In this document: piece after piece, positions 13,401 to 24,332 of the stretch
Layout: every line of letters starts with the position of its first letter
Numbering within the stretch: position 1 is the first letter of the stretch
From: Clavelina lepadiformis
Lineage: Eukaryota > Chordata > Ascidiacea > Aplousobranchia > Clavelinidae
DNA: 64,000 nucleotides
Assembly (NCBI RefSeq): GCF_947623445.1
Contig: NC_135241.1
Coordinates: 2,978,501-3,042,500 of the forward strand
Direction: 5' to 3'
Translations under genes and position numbers: made by a program
Notes under the pieces: generated by a model
Seen by the model: only the letters and a program-made list of their open reading frames with translations
What the model was told of the DNA's origin: nothing
Database searches by the model: none

Positions 13401-14579
13401 CGCGAAGCTCCTGGCAAGCTCGAAGCAATGGATGTAAGTGGTCAAAGTTCAGATAGCGGGGAAAGTGCAGACGAACGTGCAAAATCGCATGAACACACTT
13501 CTGATTCGAATGATGATGTTTCGCAAAATGATTGTCAAACAAAAACCTCATCTGCAGAAGAGGGAAGCCCAGGAAAAGCTCCAAAATCGGCGGAAGGCTC
13601 TAGCAGTGATGCGGAATCTGATGAAAATAGAAGCTCTCATGAAGACGAAATCCAATCAGAATCAGCTAAAGAACAAAACACAGAGTCCATTGAGTATGTT
13701 GTGCCTAGTCCTTCGAAAAAGTCTGCTTCCGAAAAGCCAAAGGATCACAGAATTGAGTCATCTTCATTTCCTGCCAAAGCTAGCAATCTAGATAAGAGTG
13801 ATTCTGCTGATGAAGAGCAAAGTCATGCAGTGTACAGAAAAACATCTTCTGGAAGAAAAAAGTCCAGTAGTTCTAAACAGTCTGGATCTGATGATTCCGG
13901 ACAAGAAAGTCATGATGAAGAACGTAAACAACCTGCCAAGGAAAAGCTTTCAAAGGATGAGGATGGTAGAAGATCCAGAAAGAGATCTCCAGGTGCCAAC
14001 TCTCACAGTAGACAACGCAGTGATTCAAGAAGAGGCGGGGAGAAATCGAGGCAACATCGTAGTCGCAGTCCTGCCAAAGGAAAGGAATCTCGTAGAAGAA
14101 CTTCATACCGCAGTTCGACACCAAAGAGAACATCTTCAAGAAGAAGTCCCAGTCCAAAAAGAGCCAGATCAAGAAGGAGTCCAAGTCCCAGAAGGCATTC
14201 CTCCAGAAGAAGTCGTAGTCCATATGCTTCTCGTTCAGAACGTGACAGAAAGCAGGAAAAGGAACGACTTCAGAAGCGTCGTAAAGCTTCCAAATCATCC
14301 TCTTCATCGGAAACTTCATCTTCTGAAGAGGAATCACCAGTAAAAGTGCAGAAAAGGAAAAAAATAGACTCTCAGAAGTTGTCTGGAAGGCGAGCAGAAA
14401 GCCATGACCAGCGTCGTCGTCGTCAACTGTCGTCCCAGTCAGAATCCAGCTCTTCATCAGATAGTGACAGCTCTTCATCATCATCGGATGCTCCAAGTCC
14501 TCCGAGAAGCAAAAAAAGTCGAAGAAAGTCTCCTGATAGCCACACCCATAGCACAAGTGGTTCACGTAGAAGGCGTTGA
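10492..14579 (+). CDS. PNN: Pinin, splicing and desmosome-associated SR-like protein
   Basis: Pinin is a nuclear-speckle protein that binds the exon junction/ASAP-type complex and modulates alternative splicing. Exons: 10492-10604, 10753-10800, 10999-11073, 11146-11260, 11378-11472, 11579-11654, 11878-12042, 12502-12640 and 12769-14579, all in consistent phase, giving 878 aa (human 717). The N-terminal pinin/SDK domain is clear: LKQQIEKAKESLKSVDDNIK, then VTGRDPNEAR. The conserved core is NRRMFGMLLGTLARFQ, then EIEQRLEEASAEERK and LLLEQKVALAG. The final 1.8-kb exon encodes an acidic low-complexity stretch followed by an Arg-Ser domain (SRRSPSPKRARSRRSPSP) and a poly-Ser tract, ending SGSRRRR. 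The long acidic region is lineage-specific. A likely poly(A) signal AATAAA is at 14978-14983. Confidence 0.95.
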
Positions 14580-15774
14580 TATTTATCGACACGAGAAGAC
14601 GCACACCATAATCATCCCACGATGTCATTGCTAAGGCACAAACTCTGATGCAGAGGTTCCTTCCACAAAATTTATGATTATCCATGCTGTCAATTAAGGT
14701 TTAATTTTACGCAAAGGCAGTGTAATCATTGATGAGCCCGGGCATTTTCTGATGCTTGCTGCATTTTGTGTTCTTGTTTAATTGTAATCCTCGAGCATTT
14801 TTTTTAATTTTATGAAAGTCTTATTATGGCCATGGTAGCTGAAAAACGCTCTCGATTACTTTTTAATGTGTCGTATAATATCAATGCTCATCATTTAGTA
14901 CTGGTTGCATTGCATGAATGTGTAGTTGTACATTGAGATATTCATAGGGTTATGTTACCCATGCCTGATGTTGATGTAATAAATTTGGCATCGGAGTTAA
15001 ACTAAGTCAAACTTTCCAAGATTTATCAGTCGTAGCTTATGAGATACCTGTACTATGTCAAAAAGTTTAAGTAAAAAACAATCAAATAGAATCCATTTTG
15101 AGAATTATTGACATTCTACTACAGAATTTCGTGGAAATCTTTTTCTGGGATGCTTTGAAAGTCGTTTGTTTTTGTTCAGGTTCCTTATGTGTAGGTGAAT
15201 AGTTCTTTAACTTGTTTAGGGTGCTGAATCCGATAAGTATGATACCTGTATAAGCGTTCAACAAACACTTCAATATAATTAAGAAACATATATACTGCAC
15301 ATCATACACACACGATGTGTGTAGTGACTTACGCCCACAAACGCAGTCTAAGAACCCCTGGTATAGGTTGTTTGAGAAATTCTGATAAACATTTGGTGGA
15401 ATATTTTATTGGAACTGGTCGTGATGATGAAATGATTACACAGAAAGTGAACAACTTGAAATCAAACCATGCATATTTCATGATGAACAGACATTCTGTC
15501 AAAATTTTGAAAGCATCAAGAAGTCAGCAATACAGTTGCAATAAGCAGAAAAACAAAGTGCAAATTCATTAACAAATACTGCAGTAAAATGACAATTGCA
15601 CAAATCACAAATGTAGTTCAGTAACACAGCCCAATATGATTACACTGGACATAATCAGCCAAATTTCAGTGTACATGCTTCCTTTGCTTGGACTGATCAT
15701 TGTAAGTAACTGTGTAAAAAATCTCTCTTGAGAATAAAATAGTTGCGTTAAACAAAAAAAGAAACTGATGTATG
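14580..15774. other. PNN 3' UTR and convergent intergenic gap
   Basis: This holds the PNN 3' flank with AATAAA at 14978. About 0.7 kb of AT-rich sequence then leads to the convergent ACTMAP stop. An 85-codon frame at 15315-15572 has no recognisable similarity and no splice context; I do not call it a gene. Confidence 0.5.
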
Positions 15775-17305
15775 TTAAAAATGCAAAACCATGTATTTAT
15801 TGCACAATGTATCTTCAAGGTTGTAGGGGCAGTGAAGCCAATTCCAGTCTCTTTTTGGGTCATACTCCTTCAAGTTAGAATTACTGGTTGACAAACTGTT
15901 CAAAGACCACAGCCTATACCTTGCTGACTTTCCTTGTTTTCCATACAAGTAGATTAAAGATGTGTTGATATTTTCTCCATCTTGCAGGGCAAGTTTATCA
16001 GCCAAATTTTCTTGAAACCACTGGCTATCAATAATTTTGACTAAATTGGGCAATTTTTTATGAAATTGTAAGTGGTTATCATCAAAAGTCTTCTTTTTAC
16101 TCCCAATAACTGCACCTGCAAATATATATCTTGAGAAAACATCTTTTATGGTGATAACGTGAGCGCAACAATCACAGATTACCTGTAATAATTGCCCAAT
16201 GGGCTCTGTGGCCACGCTGTAAACAGGGCTCAAAATTTCTATCGTTGTCGTAAGGTACAATGAGTGGATGGCCACAAAGAAGGTTAGTCAGGATTGTGTG
16301 GGCGTTGTGCTTCATTTCGGTATCATAGATTGTAACTTCACAGCGGTATAAATTTCTCGCCAACACTGCCATGTCATACACTGCAAGACATGCAACATTT
16401 TACTTAAAAATATGCACACGCAGTTTGGTAGTTTAATACTTCAGTATGGTGACACTTTTTCAGAAGTAACCTGAAAACATTTCCCCCTGCTTCGTAAATC
16501 CAAGTTTAATTGCTGCTTGCAAAATGTCATTGTTAGTATACTGTGGTACTGAAGACCTACACTTTTCCAGCATATGTCCAGCCATGCTTAATGCAACCAG
16601 ACCACACCTTAAAACAAAAGGTTCAGAGGTAGCAAAATTGCTATGAAGCATGTTTTATGATATGATGAAATTCAACATGTTTCACAATATGCTTAGAATG
16701 CAAATGCAGTAATTTAGCAGTTTTTATGAAGCATGCGCATTCAAAATGCACTGACACTGTTTAAACATCGTTTGCAAAAACTGATGCATATTCTACTTCA
16801 ATACATTGTGGTAAACCAGATTGGAAAGTGTGTGGGGATAAAAATTAACTGCATGTTCAATGGCTATTGTTTCATCTCGATTGCGTGTGGGATTTCTCAC
16901 GCAAAATCGCAAACCTTCCAATCTGGGTAGTATACAGATCTATTACAAAGAATGCATTATATACATTGGTCTTCTGTATCCTTGCAAAACGGAAGGGACC
17001 GGTGTATTGAAGGTGTACCAATGTAATGGGCTGCGGATATAAGATTGCCTGTGACAAAAAGATAACATAACATACAGTACTACTGGTCATACTGAAACTA
17101 AACATTTTAAACCAAATTTTTGCTAAAATTTGACAAGCTCTAACAGATATTACCGTCTATCAACATCTTCTATTAATTTCAAACATAACTGCCTTTCTTC
17201 ATCAGGAGATTTTTCTTTGGAGTTTTCTACCAGTCCAGCAGATTTGAATGCAAATGCAGGATATCGTGGCACATTTGTATGTTGAGCATAAACATCATTT
17301 TGCAT
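15775..17305 (-). CDS. ACTMAP: Actin maturation protease (C19orf54 family)
   Basis: ACTMAP is a cytosolic cysteine aminopeptidase that removes the acetylated N-terminal residue(s) of nascent actin. Minus-strand exons: 17305-17154, 17048-16965, 16607-16471, 16380-16183 and 16115-15775. The phases close exactly to 303 aa. Family landmarks, in order: PLHWYTFNTPVPSVLQ (human DLRWILFCADLPSLIQ), the nucleophile block MCGLVALSMAG with Cys80, KQGEMFSVYDMAVLARNLY, GHPLIVPYDNDRNFEPC, the catalytic-His block GHRAHWAII (His185), and the C-terminal KQGKSARYRLWS. The Cys and His are both present, so it should be active. It is shorter than human because it lacks the proline-rich N-terminus. It sits tail to tail with PNN and head to head with the NAP1-like gene, 509 bp between start codons. 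Confidence 0.93.
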
Positions 17306-17814
17306 TGCACTGCTTCACGCTAATTTCACAATACCCTATCATTTGCCGCTAACCTTCACATATTAGTTCGCAATTCAAGTACTACATTCAATACGTTATA
17401 TCTGTCACTACCGATAGAAGTATTGTGATTGGCAGTAAGCTTAGTACTGTTCTGTACCATGACAGTATTTTACAAAATACTACCGAAACCGACAAGTATA
17501 TTTCCTCAGTGTATTTTAGATAGTTTAGACTTTCATTACCGTATATTATTGCAAAAGGACAATCTACAATTATAACTATTTACAATTACATTGACGAATT
17601 TATTTCACAAAAAAGTGTTGAAAATGTTCCATGGTTACTCTAGGTGCCATACTGGTAGGTACCATAGTAGGCTATTTACTGCTGGAGTACTGCAGTGAAA
17701 GGCTAACAAGAAAAAATACGATGCCCTTCTGTTTTCTAAAAATTGCAATTGTTTTGCAAAAATGACGTATAGTTTATTTACAAACAGGAGTTTTGCTTTG
17801 ATTTAAGGAACGAA
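17306..17814. promoter_or_regulatory. Shared intergenic promoter region of ACTMAP and NAP1-like gene
   Basis: This is 509 bp between two divergent start codons, with no other gene. It probably holds both promoters and 5' UTRs. No TATA box or CpG cluster stands out. Confidence 0.5.
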
Positions 17815-20800
17815 ATGGCACCACGCAGGCCCAAGAAAATATTCGAAAAGCCGAAAGTGAACGCACCCAAGAAACGCAAAGCAAAATTAACAAAATCGAA
17901 ACCAAAAAAGGTGAATCTATTACAGTTACACGTTGGTGATATAGCAGTGAGCTTCTGTGTGATTATAATGGCGAGTTTCTAGCAATATGTTGTAACTACT
18001 TTGGTCAAAGTAAGTTTTTTGTTAATATAGCATTGTTTGTAACTTCAGTTTATCAACTCAATATGGAAAAATCCGGAATTTATTTCACAACTACGCAGCA
18101 AATTAGATGTACTAGTAAAGCAACGACAAAAAGAAGAAGCCTCGACGGTGGACGAAATTCAGGTTTACTTCAATTTTCTACAAGATTACTTCACTTGTAG
18201 GCTACAAGATAAAGTAGATTAGATAAGTTCTGTAGCATGATTAATTTTTGCTCAGTTCAGTCATTGGTCGCCTATTTAGTTGTTTGGATCATTTCTAGAC
18301 CTCGGATGATTCTTTATTTGTTCCGAGCACTTCTTACGACGACTCAACTGAAATTGATGACAGTATGCCATCTCTGCCGAGCTTGTGTTGTGAGAAGGAA
18401 GAAAGCGAAATCACACTTCTTCACTCTTCTGAGGTTAAAAAAATTGGTGTCACGGCTTCAAAGTTATCTCAATTTAACGATATATCTGTTTATACGGCAA
18501 TAAGATGTAGGTCTAAACATTAGACAATAAGTTTAGCTTTTTCTTTAGGTTGAGCAATTTACTCATCGTCATAAAGCTCTTGCAACAATCCATAATCAGT
18601 TAGTGGGGCTGGAAGTTAAATTCCAAAAAGAGATCTTCGACTTGGAGAGAATGTACATAGAAAACTACTATCAACCTCTTCTCCTTCTTCGGCACACAAT
18701 ACTCAATTTAAACTCTAAGTAATTGTTTTCTTGGAAGCAAATCAGTCGTTTTAAAGTTTCCTTGCAAGCAAGCTGCTAAACTATAGGCTGAAAGTTGTGC
18801 GATGTGAATCGGCATTTCTTTGCTCTTTCAGACGTAGTTGCAAAACAAGAGATGAAAAGGAAGTGCTGGAGGCATGTAGATCAGTCTTTTCGACAGAAAT
18901 GAACAAGCTAATAGAACTAAAAGTTCACATGCGGAGCCTTCTTTCAGCAGGTAAGATAAATCTGTTGTTTGATGCCAATTAGGCTATATTTATGTCAGTT
19001 TCACTTTGCCGCCTAATCGTTATTGGTACCATTATATTACTGAGAGGAATATGAATCATTTTTAATTTTTTTGAAGATTTAAGACAGACTGAAAAACCAA
19101 TCGAAGATTTTTGGCTCAAAGTGCTTCTTCATTCGCCGCCTCTCGTTCGTGACTTGATCCAACCAATTGAAGTCGATGCTCTGCGTTATCTGGATGATAT
19201 ATCAACTCATTGCATTGCTCGTCCCTCTGGGTTTTCTTCCACTTCTGATGAACTGGACCAACACTGTACGTTAAACAACAAGTGCATTTGTAAAGTCACT
19301 CTGACACCACCGTAGCGTATATGCCTTAACGTTTATATCTTAGAGCGCGATACAAACGGCGTGGTTTGGAAAGTTTCCTTCCCGATAAAATTTCTCAAAG
19401 ATGATTCAATACCACTGTTTTTATTTAGAGTAGGTGAAGAGACAAGAGGATTTGAAATTCGTTTTGAATTTCGACTCAATCCTTACTTTGCGAACAAAAC
19501 CCTTTTCAAACGTTACGTAATAGAGCTACTTCCCGAAGACGAAGATTATGTGTCGATGGTAACTAACGCAAACAAGAAGAAGCCACCTGACGCATTTACA
19601 GACGCTGATCTTTCCCTAGATGAGCAAGGTTTAGAAAAAGTTATCCAAGCACATAAAGGATATATGTGACACGGTCGTTGACAATACTGCGTTTACATAG
19701 GTAGCCAAATGGACAACACCAAATGTGAAAGTAATGGGCAAGGGTTCGATGTGGGAATCGCGAAGCTTTTGAATTACAAAGGACCCCAAGTGGTAGCCAT
19801 CGAAGGTTGCGGACAGATCTATTGGAAAACCAACGGTAGGTTTCAATGATATGTAAGAATAAAAAAGCTGATGCTGATTATCTTCTAGCATACACCTGAT
19901 GAAGCAAGCTTATAATGTTTGCGAAAGCTCGTGTGGCAGAATTAAAATTATAAGTTAACTCTATAAAGTGCCACCTTATATTCTGTTTTCATATGTTAGA
20001 ATTAAAATAAGATTTTCTAATCATAGCTGTTTTTTTACCTTAGTCATATGTATATTTACATTGGCTTCTTTGGCGTCATTGCTCGCATACGGTAAATAAT
20101 GTAACTTTTGTGCATTACTGTAGCATGCATGACGTCATCGGCTTCAGCAGATATCCGGTTGTCTTCCACAACACCTAATACATTTTTCTGCTTCTTGCAA
20201 ACTAGTTGGGTTGCCGAACCGTTTGAACGCCACGAAAACATTGAAAAGTAAGTAATACAACTAGCAATGACGGTTTTTGTTGTCACTCAAAACAGACTTT
20301 GACTTGAAGTGTAAAAAGAAAATTAAAAGTTTCTTGAAATCTTCTAAAAAATTTTTCCTATTTTGCAAACATTTTAATTGTTTATAAGTTGCAATAATTT
20401 TTTTTCTAATTTCCAGCGATTACCGGATAGGCACATACATTCGTGACGTAATAATACCACGGGCGTACGCAATTTACTTTCAACCACCAGACAATCATAT
20501 AAGCCAGCCAAGCAAGACAGGTAGATCTCATGAGGTAGAAATTGTTTTTAGATTAACCAGGTTTTCAGCGTTGTCTCTTAAAATTAATGCAGAGTTTGTG
20601 GCCGAAAATCAACCTGAGGATTTTCTCAGAGCAACGGTGCCGGAGAAACAAACATCTCGCTCTGCATCCTGTGCTGATGAAGAGGAAATTTGTGAGACTA
20701 AAATCCCTGTTCAAGAGATTCCACCGGATGAAATCCAAGCCAGAAAATCATCGTCTCCTAGGAAAAGATTTTCGCTTCCACGACCACAGGATCTCATGCG

Positions 20801-23333
20801 AGATTATAACGATTCCAATAACGAAGTACCATTGGCAGATTCAACCACACAGCACGCAAATGATTTCGTGCAAACAGAGGATCGGCTGATTAGAAATAGA
20901 CCTTCGCACAGAATTCAAGAGAATCCAATATCATCACGGAAATTACTAAACAAGATGACTATGCAGAATGCAAACGACTTCGCCCAAATTGATGATCGAC
21001 AGATTACAAATCGATCTTCAGTACCGATGTTTGAAGAACTGAACGAAAACGAGCCTGGTTTTAACCCAGAAGCCGTAATGTCCAATGTCTTTCTCAAAAA
21101 TGATGCAGACGTTGACATTGATGACGACGTAAATGTAGCTGTGGACGTAGATGATGACGTAGATAATAATGTTGATGTTGACGTTGATGATGAAGTAATC
21201 TGCGATAACATTGACGTGGACGATGAAGTCATTTGCCATAACGTAGATGTTGATGACGAAATCCCGTTTTTAAACTCAGCTCTAGAACAAGGAATCAGAC
21301 CTCATGGCGTTAATGGCCAAAGAGGCTCATTGCAATTCGGGACTGACCCTTTCAGTCAAAAACCACAATCGAAATTTTCGCATCCCTTTAACCGTGACCT
21401 AATTCGACAATACGGCAAGGTAGACAATGACGTCATCCTCCCAGAAAATGCTCCTTCTATCCAGACTTGCAACAACCGATTCTGTAACACCGATAAAAGC
21501 GCGATAACTTCTGCAACGCAGTACCCATTCATCCAGAACCTCTTTCAGAAAAATGCGTCGACTTCTCACAACTTCTGTGACCCAAGCCTCACAAAAGCAG
21601 CCGGGTCTTATCCAAGTGAGGACTCCAATGTTTGTCAATCTGTGGCCGATTCTCGAAAGCGGATGGCCGATATTGTCAATAAAGTGAACAGCTTGTTAAA
21701 GGAAGGTAATGTCTTGAAAGTCGCTCTACAACGCAATAAGTACGACACTTCATTGAGCCCTAAAACGGTTTTGATTTATTTGCTTAATACGTTTGTTTAC
21801 ATGTCTTCAGTCACCGGCGTGATAATTGAGATTGTTTTAAAGAATGTTTAAAACATCTGCCAAAGCTTCTACACAATACCTTAGTGTGACAAGCAAGATT
21901 ATTTTACCTAAAGTGTTCATAATTTTGCGAATTCCAGGGTATCACGGAAAACCGTCTTTTCATCGTGCTGCAAATCCTCCAAAAGTTTTGAACAGCTCAG
22001 TGAATCGTATGTTTGACAGCGTCATTGAAGATGCTATTCATCTAAACAGAGTAAAGATGTATGAAGATGGAAGCGACCTGCCTACCTCGGTGGGGGCCCC
22101 ATCCCATCTCGGCGACGTGGCAGACGATGAAAACTGCTGGTAGGCGAATGTCTGTTTCAGGTTTCACTTCCGCATTTTGCATTTTATCTCTTCTGACTGG
22201 TCTTCTTTGGAACCCTTTGTGATTTTGTTTGTGCAGGTCGGATTGCGGCAGACCAAGTATAAACAGAGCCTTTGCCCGTATTAAATACGACATGAAGAAC
22301 AAAACTGGAAACGAGTAAATCTTAACTTATATTTTAATTCCATGATTGGGCATTTTGTAGTTTTTAAAAACTTGTCCGGTGACAGGACTAACTTAGTCTA
22401 CGACATTTTCAGAGAATCAAACACCACTGTCACCCAAGAGCAGTTGCCCAGCAGTTCTCATTCTTCCCAAACGAAATGCCAAAAAGAAAGAGTGAAATTT
22501 CGCAAGGTTTCTCCATACCCAAGCGACGGAGAAGTGGATGACAGTGACATATTGAGCACCTCGCAGCACACACCGATTGATACAGAAGGTACGGATCCTT
22601 CTGAATCGAATGCAAAATAGTTATGATAACTGCAACTTATTTTTATTGAGATATTAACATCGTGTACCATAACAACAGTGTCTTGAACATTACAAAACTT
22701 CATGCAACGATTTCTAAGGATAGACTTCAGACGGATTTCTGACTCCGGAGTTTGTTTTAGAACTAAATATTAGCCTTCTAAGTCCTTGTTATAATGACGT
22801 AGACGGCCATGCTGTCAATGTTTCCACCCCCTCTTCGACGTCAGTCAGTGACAACGAATCTTCGAACACGCTTAAATGCTTCAACTACAAAGTTAAGACA
22901 AAGAGATCTTACGACAACTTCCTAAAATCGACGACAAGTAGCGAAAATAACGACACTAGTGGCGCTCCGTTCTGTTCAAGTGGAGGTAGGCCTAGTTAGT
23001 AGTGTTTAAAAAATAATAAAAAAAATCTGTGAGTAAATTGTGACAATTAAGTTTTAGATAGTTTATATAAAATAATTACCGTTGCGGAAAGATTCTTAAG
23101 ACTTATTTTAAAGTTTTGTGGCTGGATTAGTCTTCCAAATTTGACTAGAGACAGTTTGTAAATAATATATACATGTAGTGCTATATCAAGCAGTTTAATA
23201 ATTTTTTACAGTTCCAAAACGGGAGTCAACATCGAAAAACACGATAAAACAAACGGAACCGGAAATTGATGATTACGACAGTGAGGCACCACCACCTGTC
23301 GATGAGAATGTTGCTAGTTGCAAGCAACAGTGA
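17815..23333 (+). CDS. Extended, divergent nucleosome assembly protein 1 (NAP1) family member
   Basis: This is a histone-chaperone-family gene. Proposed exons: 17815-17910, 18049-18162, 18299-18433, 18549-18718, 18832-18950, 19077-19265, 19346-19628, 19701-19835, 20124-20247, 20417-21705, 21938-22139, 22237-22314, 22386-22588, 22761-22985 and 23212-23333. They give about 1160 residues against about 390 for NAP1L1. The N-terminus is Lys/Arg rich (PKKRKAK, NLS-like). The NAP core follows in order: VKFQKEIFDLERMYIENYYQ, DFWLKVLL, FEIRFEFRLNPYFANKTL, GCGQIYWKTN, NTFFCFL and YRIGTYIRDVIIPRAYAIYF. After the core comes a roughly 720-residue extension with internal repeats and an acidic DVDDEV region. 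The last four residues are CKQQ, the same prenylation-type C-terminus as vertebrate NAP1L1. From exon 7 on the phases agree. Two earlier junctions are insecure: the donor of exon 3 (chosen at 18433) and the exon 6/7 junction, where the simple join would create TAG. Expression-ready status is therefore not proven. Confidence 0.82.
21107..21265 (+). repeat. Degenerate in-frame tandem repeat coding for Asp/Val-rich units
   Basis: Within the long NAP1-like exon, repeated gatgttgatgatgaa-like units encode about 53 residues made mainly of DVD, DDV and DDE blocks. The last three units are a clean 10-residue period: VDVDDEVICD, NIDVDDEVIC, then HNVDVDDEIP. The antisense strand is open through the same stretch because of the repeat, not because of a second gene. 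Confidence 0.8.
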
Positions 23334-23725
23334 TGTCATAAAGAAAATGTTTTACCTTTATCAATAGACCTTCATATAAATATTTTAATTTAACTACGCT
23401 TCAAGTGGTCAGTTGTTTATGCAATATCCAACGCAAGGAGCGCTATTTCTATCAATAACCAGTTACGCAGCGTCTTTTTGTCTCCGCTAGACAGGTCTGT
23501 AGCCGCAGGCGGATGAGATACGTGTTTTCTGTTATAACCGCTGAGAATAATTGGGCTTCATGTAAGCAGTATTTACATAGGAAACAGCGAATATAGGCTA
23601 CTTCGGTTTAAGGTTTTAGTGCAAGCAAAAGTGTTCCTCTGTTATCAGTGTATAGTCAAATTCATTGATACTTGTTCTAAATTAAGACTTAACATTCACT
23701 AGGCTTGTGACCAGCCATTGTAATA

Positions 23726-24332
23726 ATGAATGGTATTGAATGGTTTTGTTCATCGTATGTCTTTCTACCACTTATTTTCCTGGATCGGGCCAGTGCTGAA
23801 ACATTGGGTAAGCTGTATATTTTATCTTGTCTGTCTTGGCTCCACCCACTTGTTGTAGAAATTTACTTATACAGGAACCTTAACCTATTGGTAATTGGGG
23901 TTAAGTATATTATGAAAGTGGGTCGTTATATCTTGTACCTTTCCAGTCTCACCTCGCAACGAACCTAACTGGGTCCTCCTCATGGTCGTGTTCATCGTCT
24001 CGTCTGCTGTAGCGGCTGTCGTAGGCATTGTAGTTTTAGTGAAGAGCCCAGAAATACCAGAACCACCCGAGTTTCGTGAACCGTCGTTCGACCGCAGCCC
24101 CAGCATGGCTACAAGCGTCTTACCACAGTCTAACAATCTGGTAGTGACGTCGTACAAGCAGTACCCGCTCGAATACGAACCGAATAGCTACCCGATGGAA
24201 GCGATTCAAAGCAGACGTTCAGACAATCCAACGATGGGAAGCCTGCAGCAATTTTCGGTGCAAGAACAACAACACACTTTGCAATCGCAACCGAGCTATC
24301 AGCCCATCACTGTCATGACACAGAGAATGTAA
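23726..24332 (+). CDS. Small single-pass membrane protein, unrecognised
   Basis: Two exons, 23726-23807 and 23947-24332, join in phase to 155 aa. Residues 1 to about 24 look like a signal peptide (hydrophobic run YVFLPLIFL, then small residues RASA). After a very short lumenal or extracellular stub, residues 37-59 form one transmembrane helix (VLLMVVFIVSSAVAAVVGIV). The remaining 95 residues are a Pro/Tyr/Gln-rich cytoplasmic tail (PEIPEPPEF, YKQYPLEYEP) ending VMTQRM. The arrangement is that of a small type I adaptor-like protein, but I do not recognise a family and assign no function. It follows the NAP1-like gene by 392 bp on the same strand. The clean exon join with residue-type continuity makes a real gene likely. 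Confidence 0.72.

Noticed and set aside
13210-14685. Long antisense and +1 frames (up to 270 codons) opposite the last PNN exon
   Set aside because: They arise from the biased Ser/Asp/Glu/Arg codons of pinin; they have no family features and the sense frame is clearly the conserved one.
15315-15572. 85-codon frame between PNN and ACTMAP
   Set aside because: No similarity or splice signals; it is probably 3' flanking sequence.
20524-20569. Possible 42-46-bp intron (acag/gtagatc ... ttaaccag/g) in the NAP1-like long exon
   Set aside because: The sequence reads through in frame without a stop from 20417 to 21705, so no intron is needed.
20915-21239. Antisense Ser/Thr-rich and Ile/Val-rich frames opposite the NAP1-like exon
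   Set aside because: They are mirror images of the DVDDEV repeat, not independent genes.
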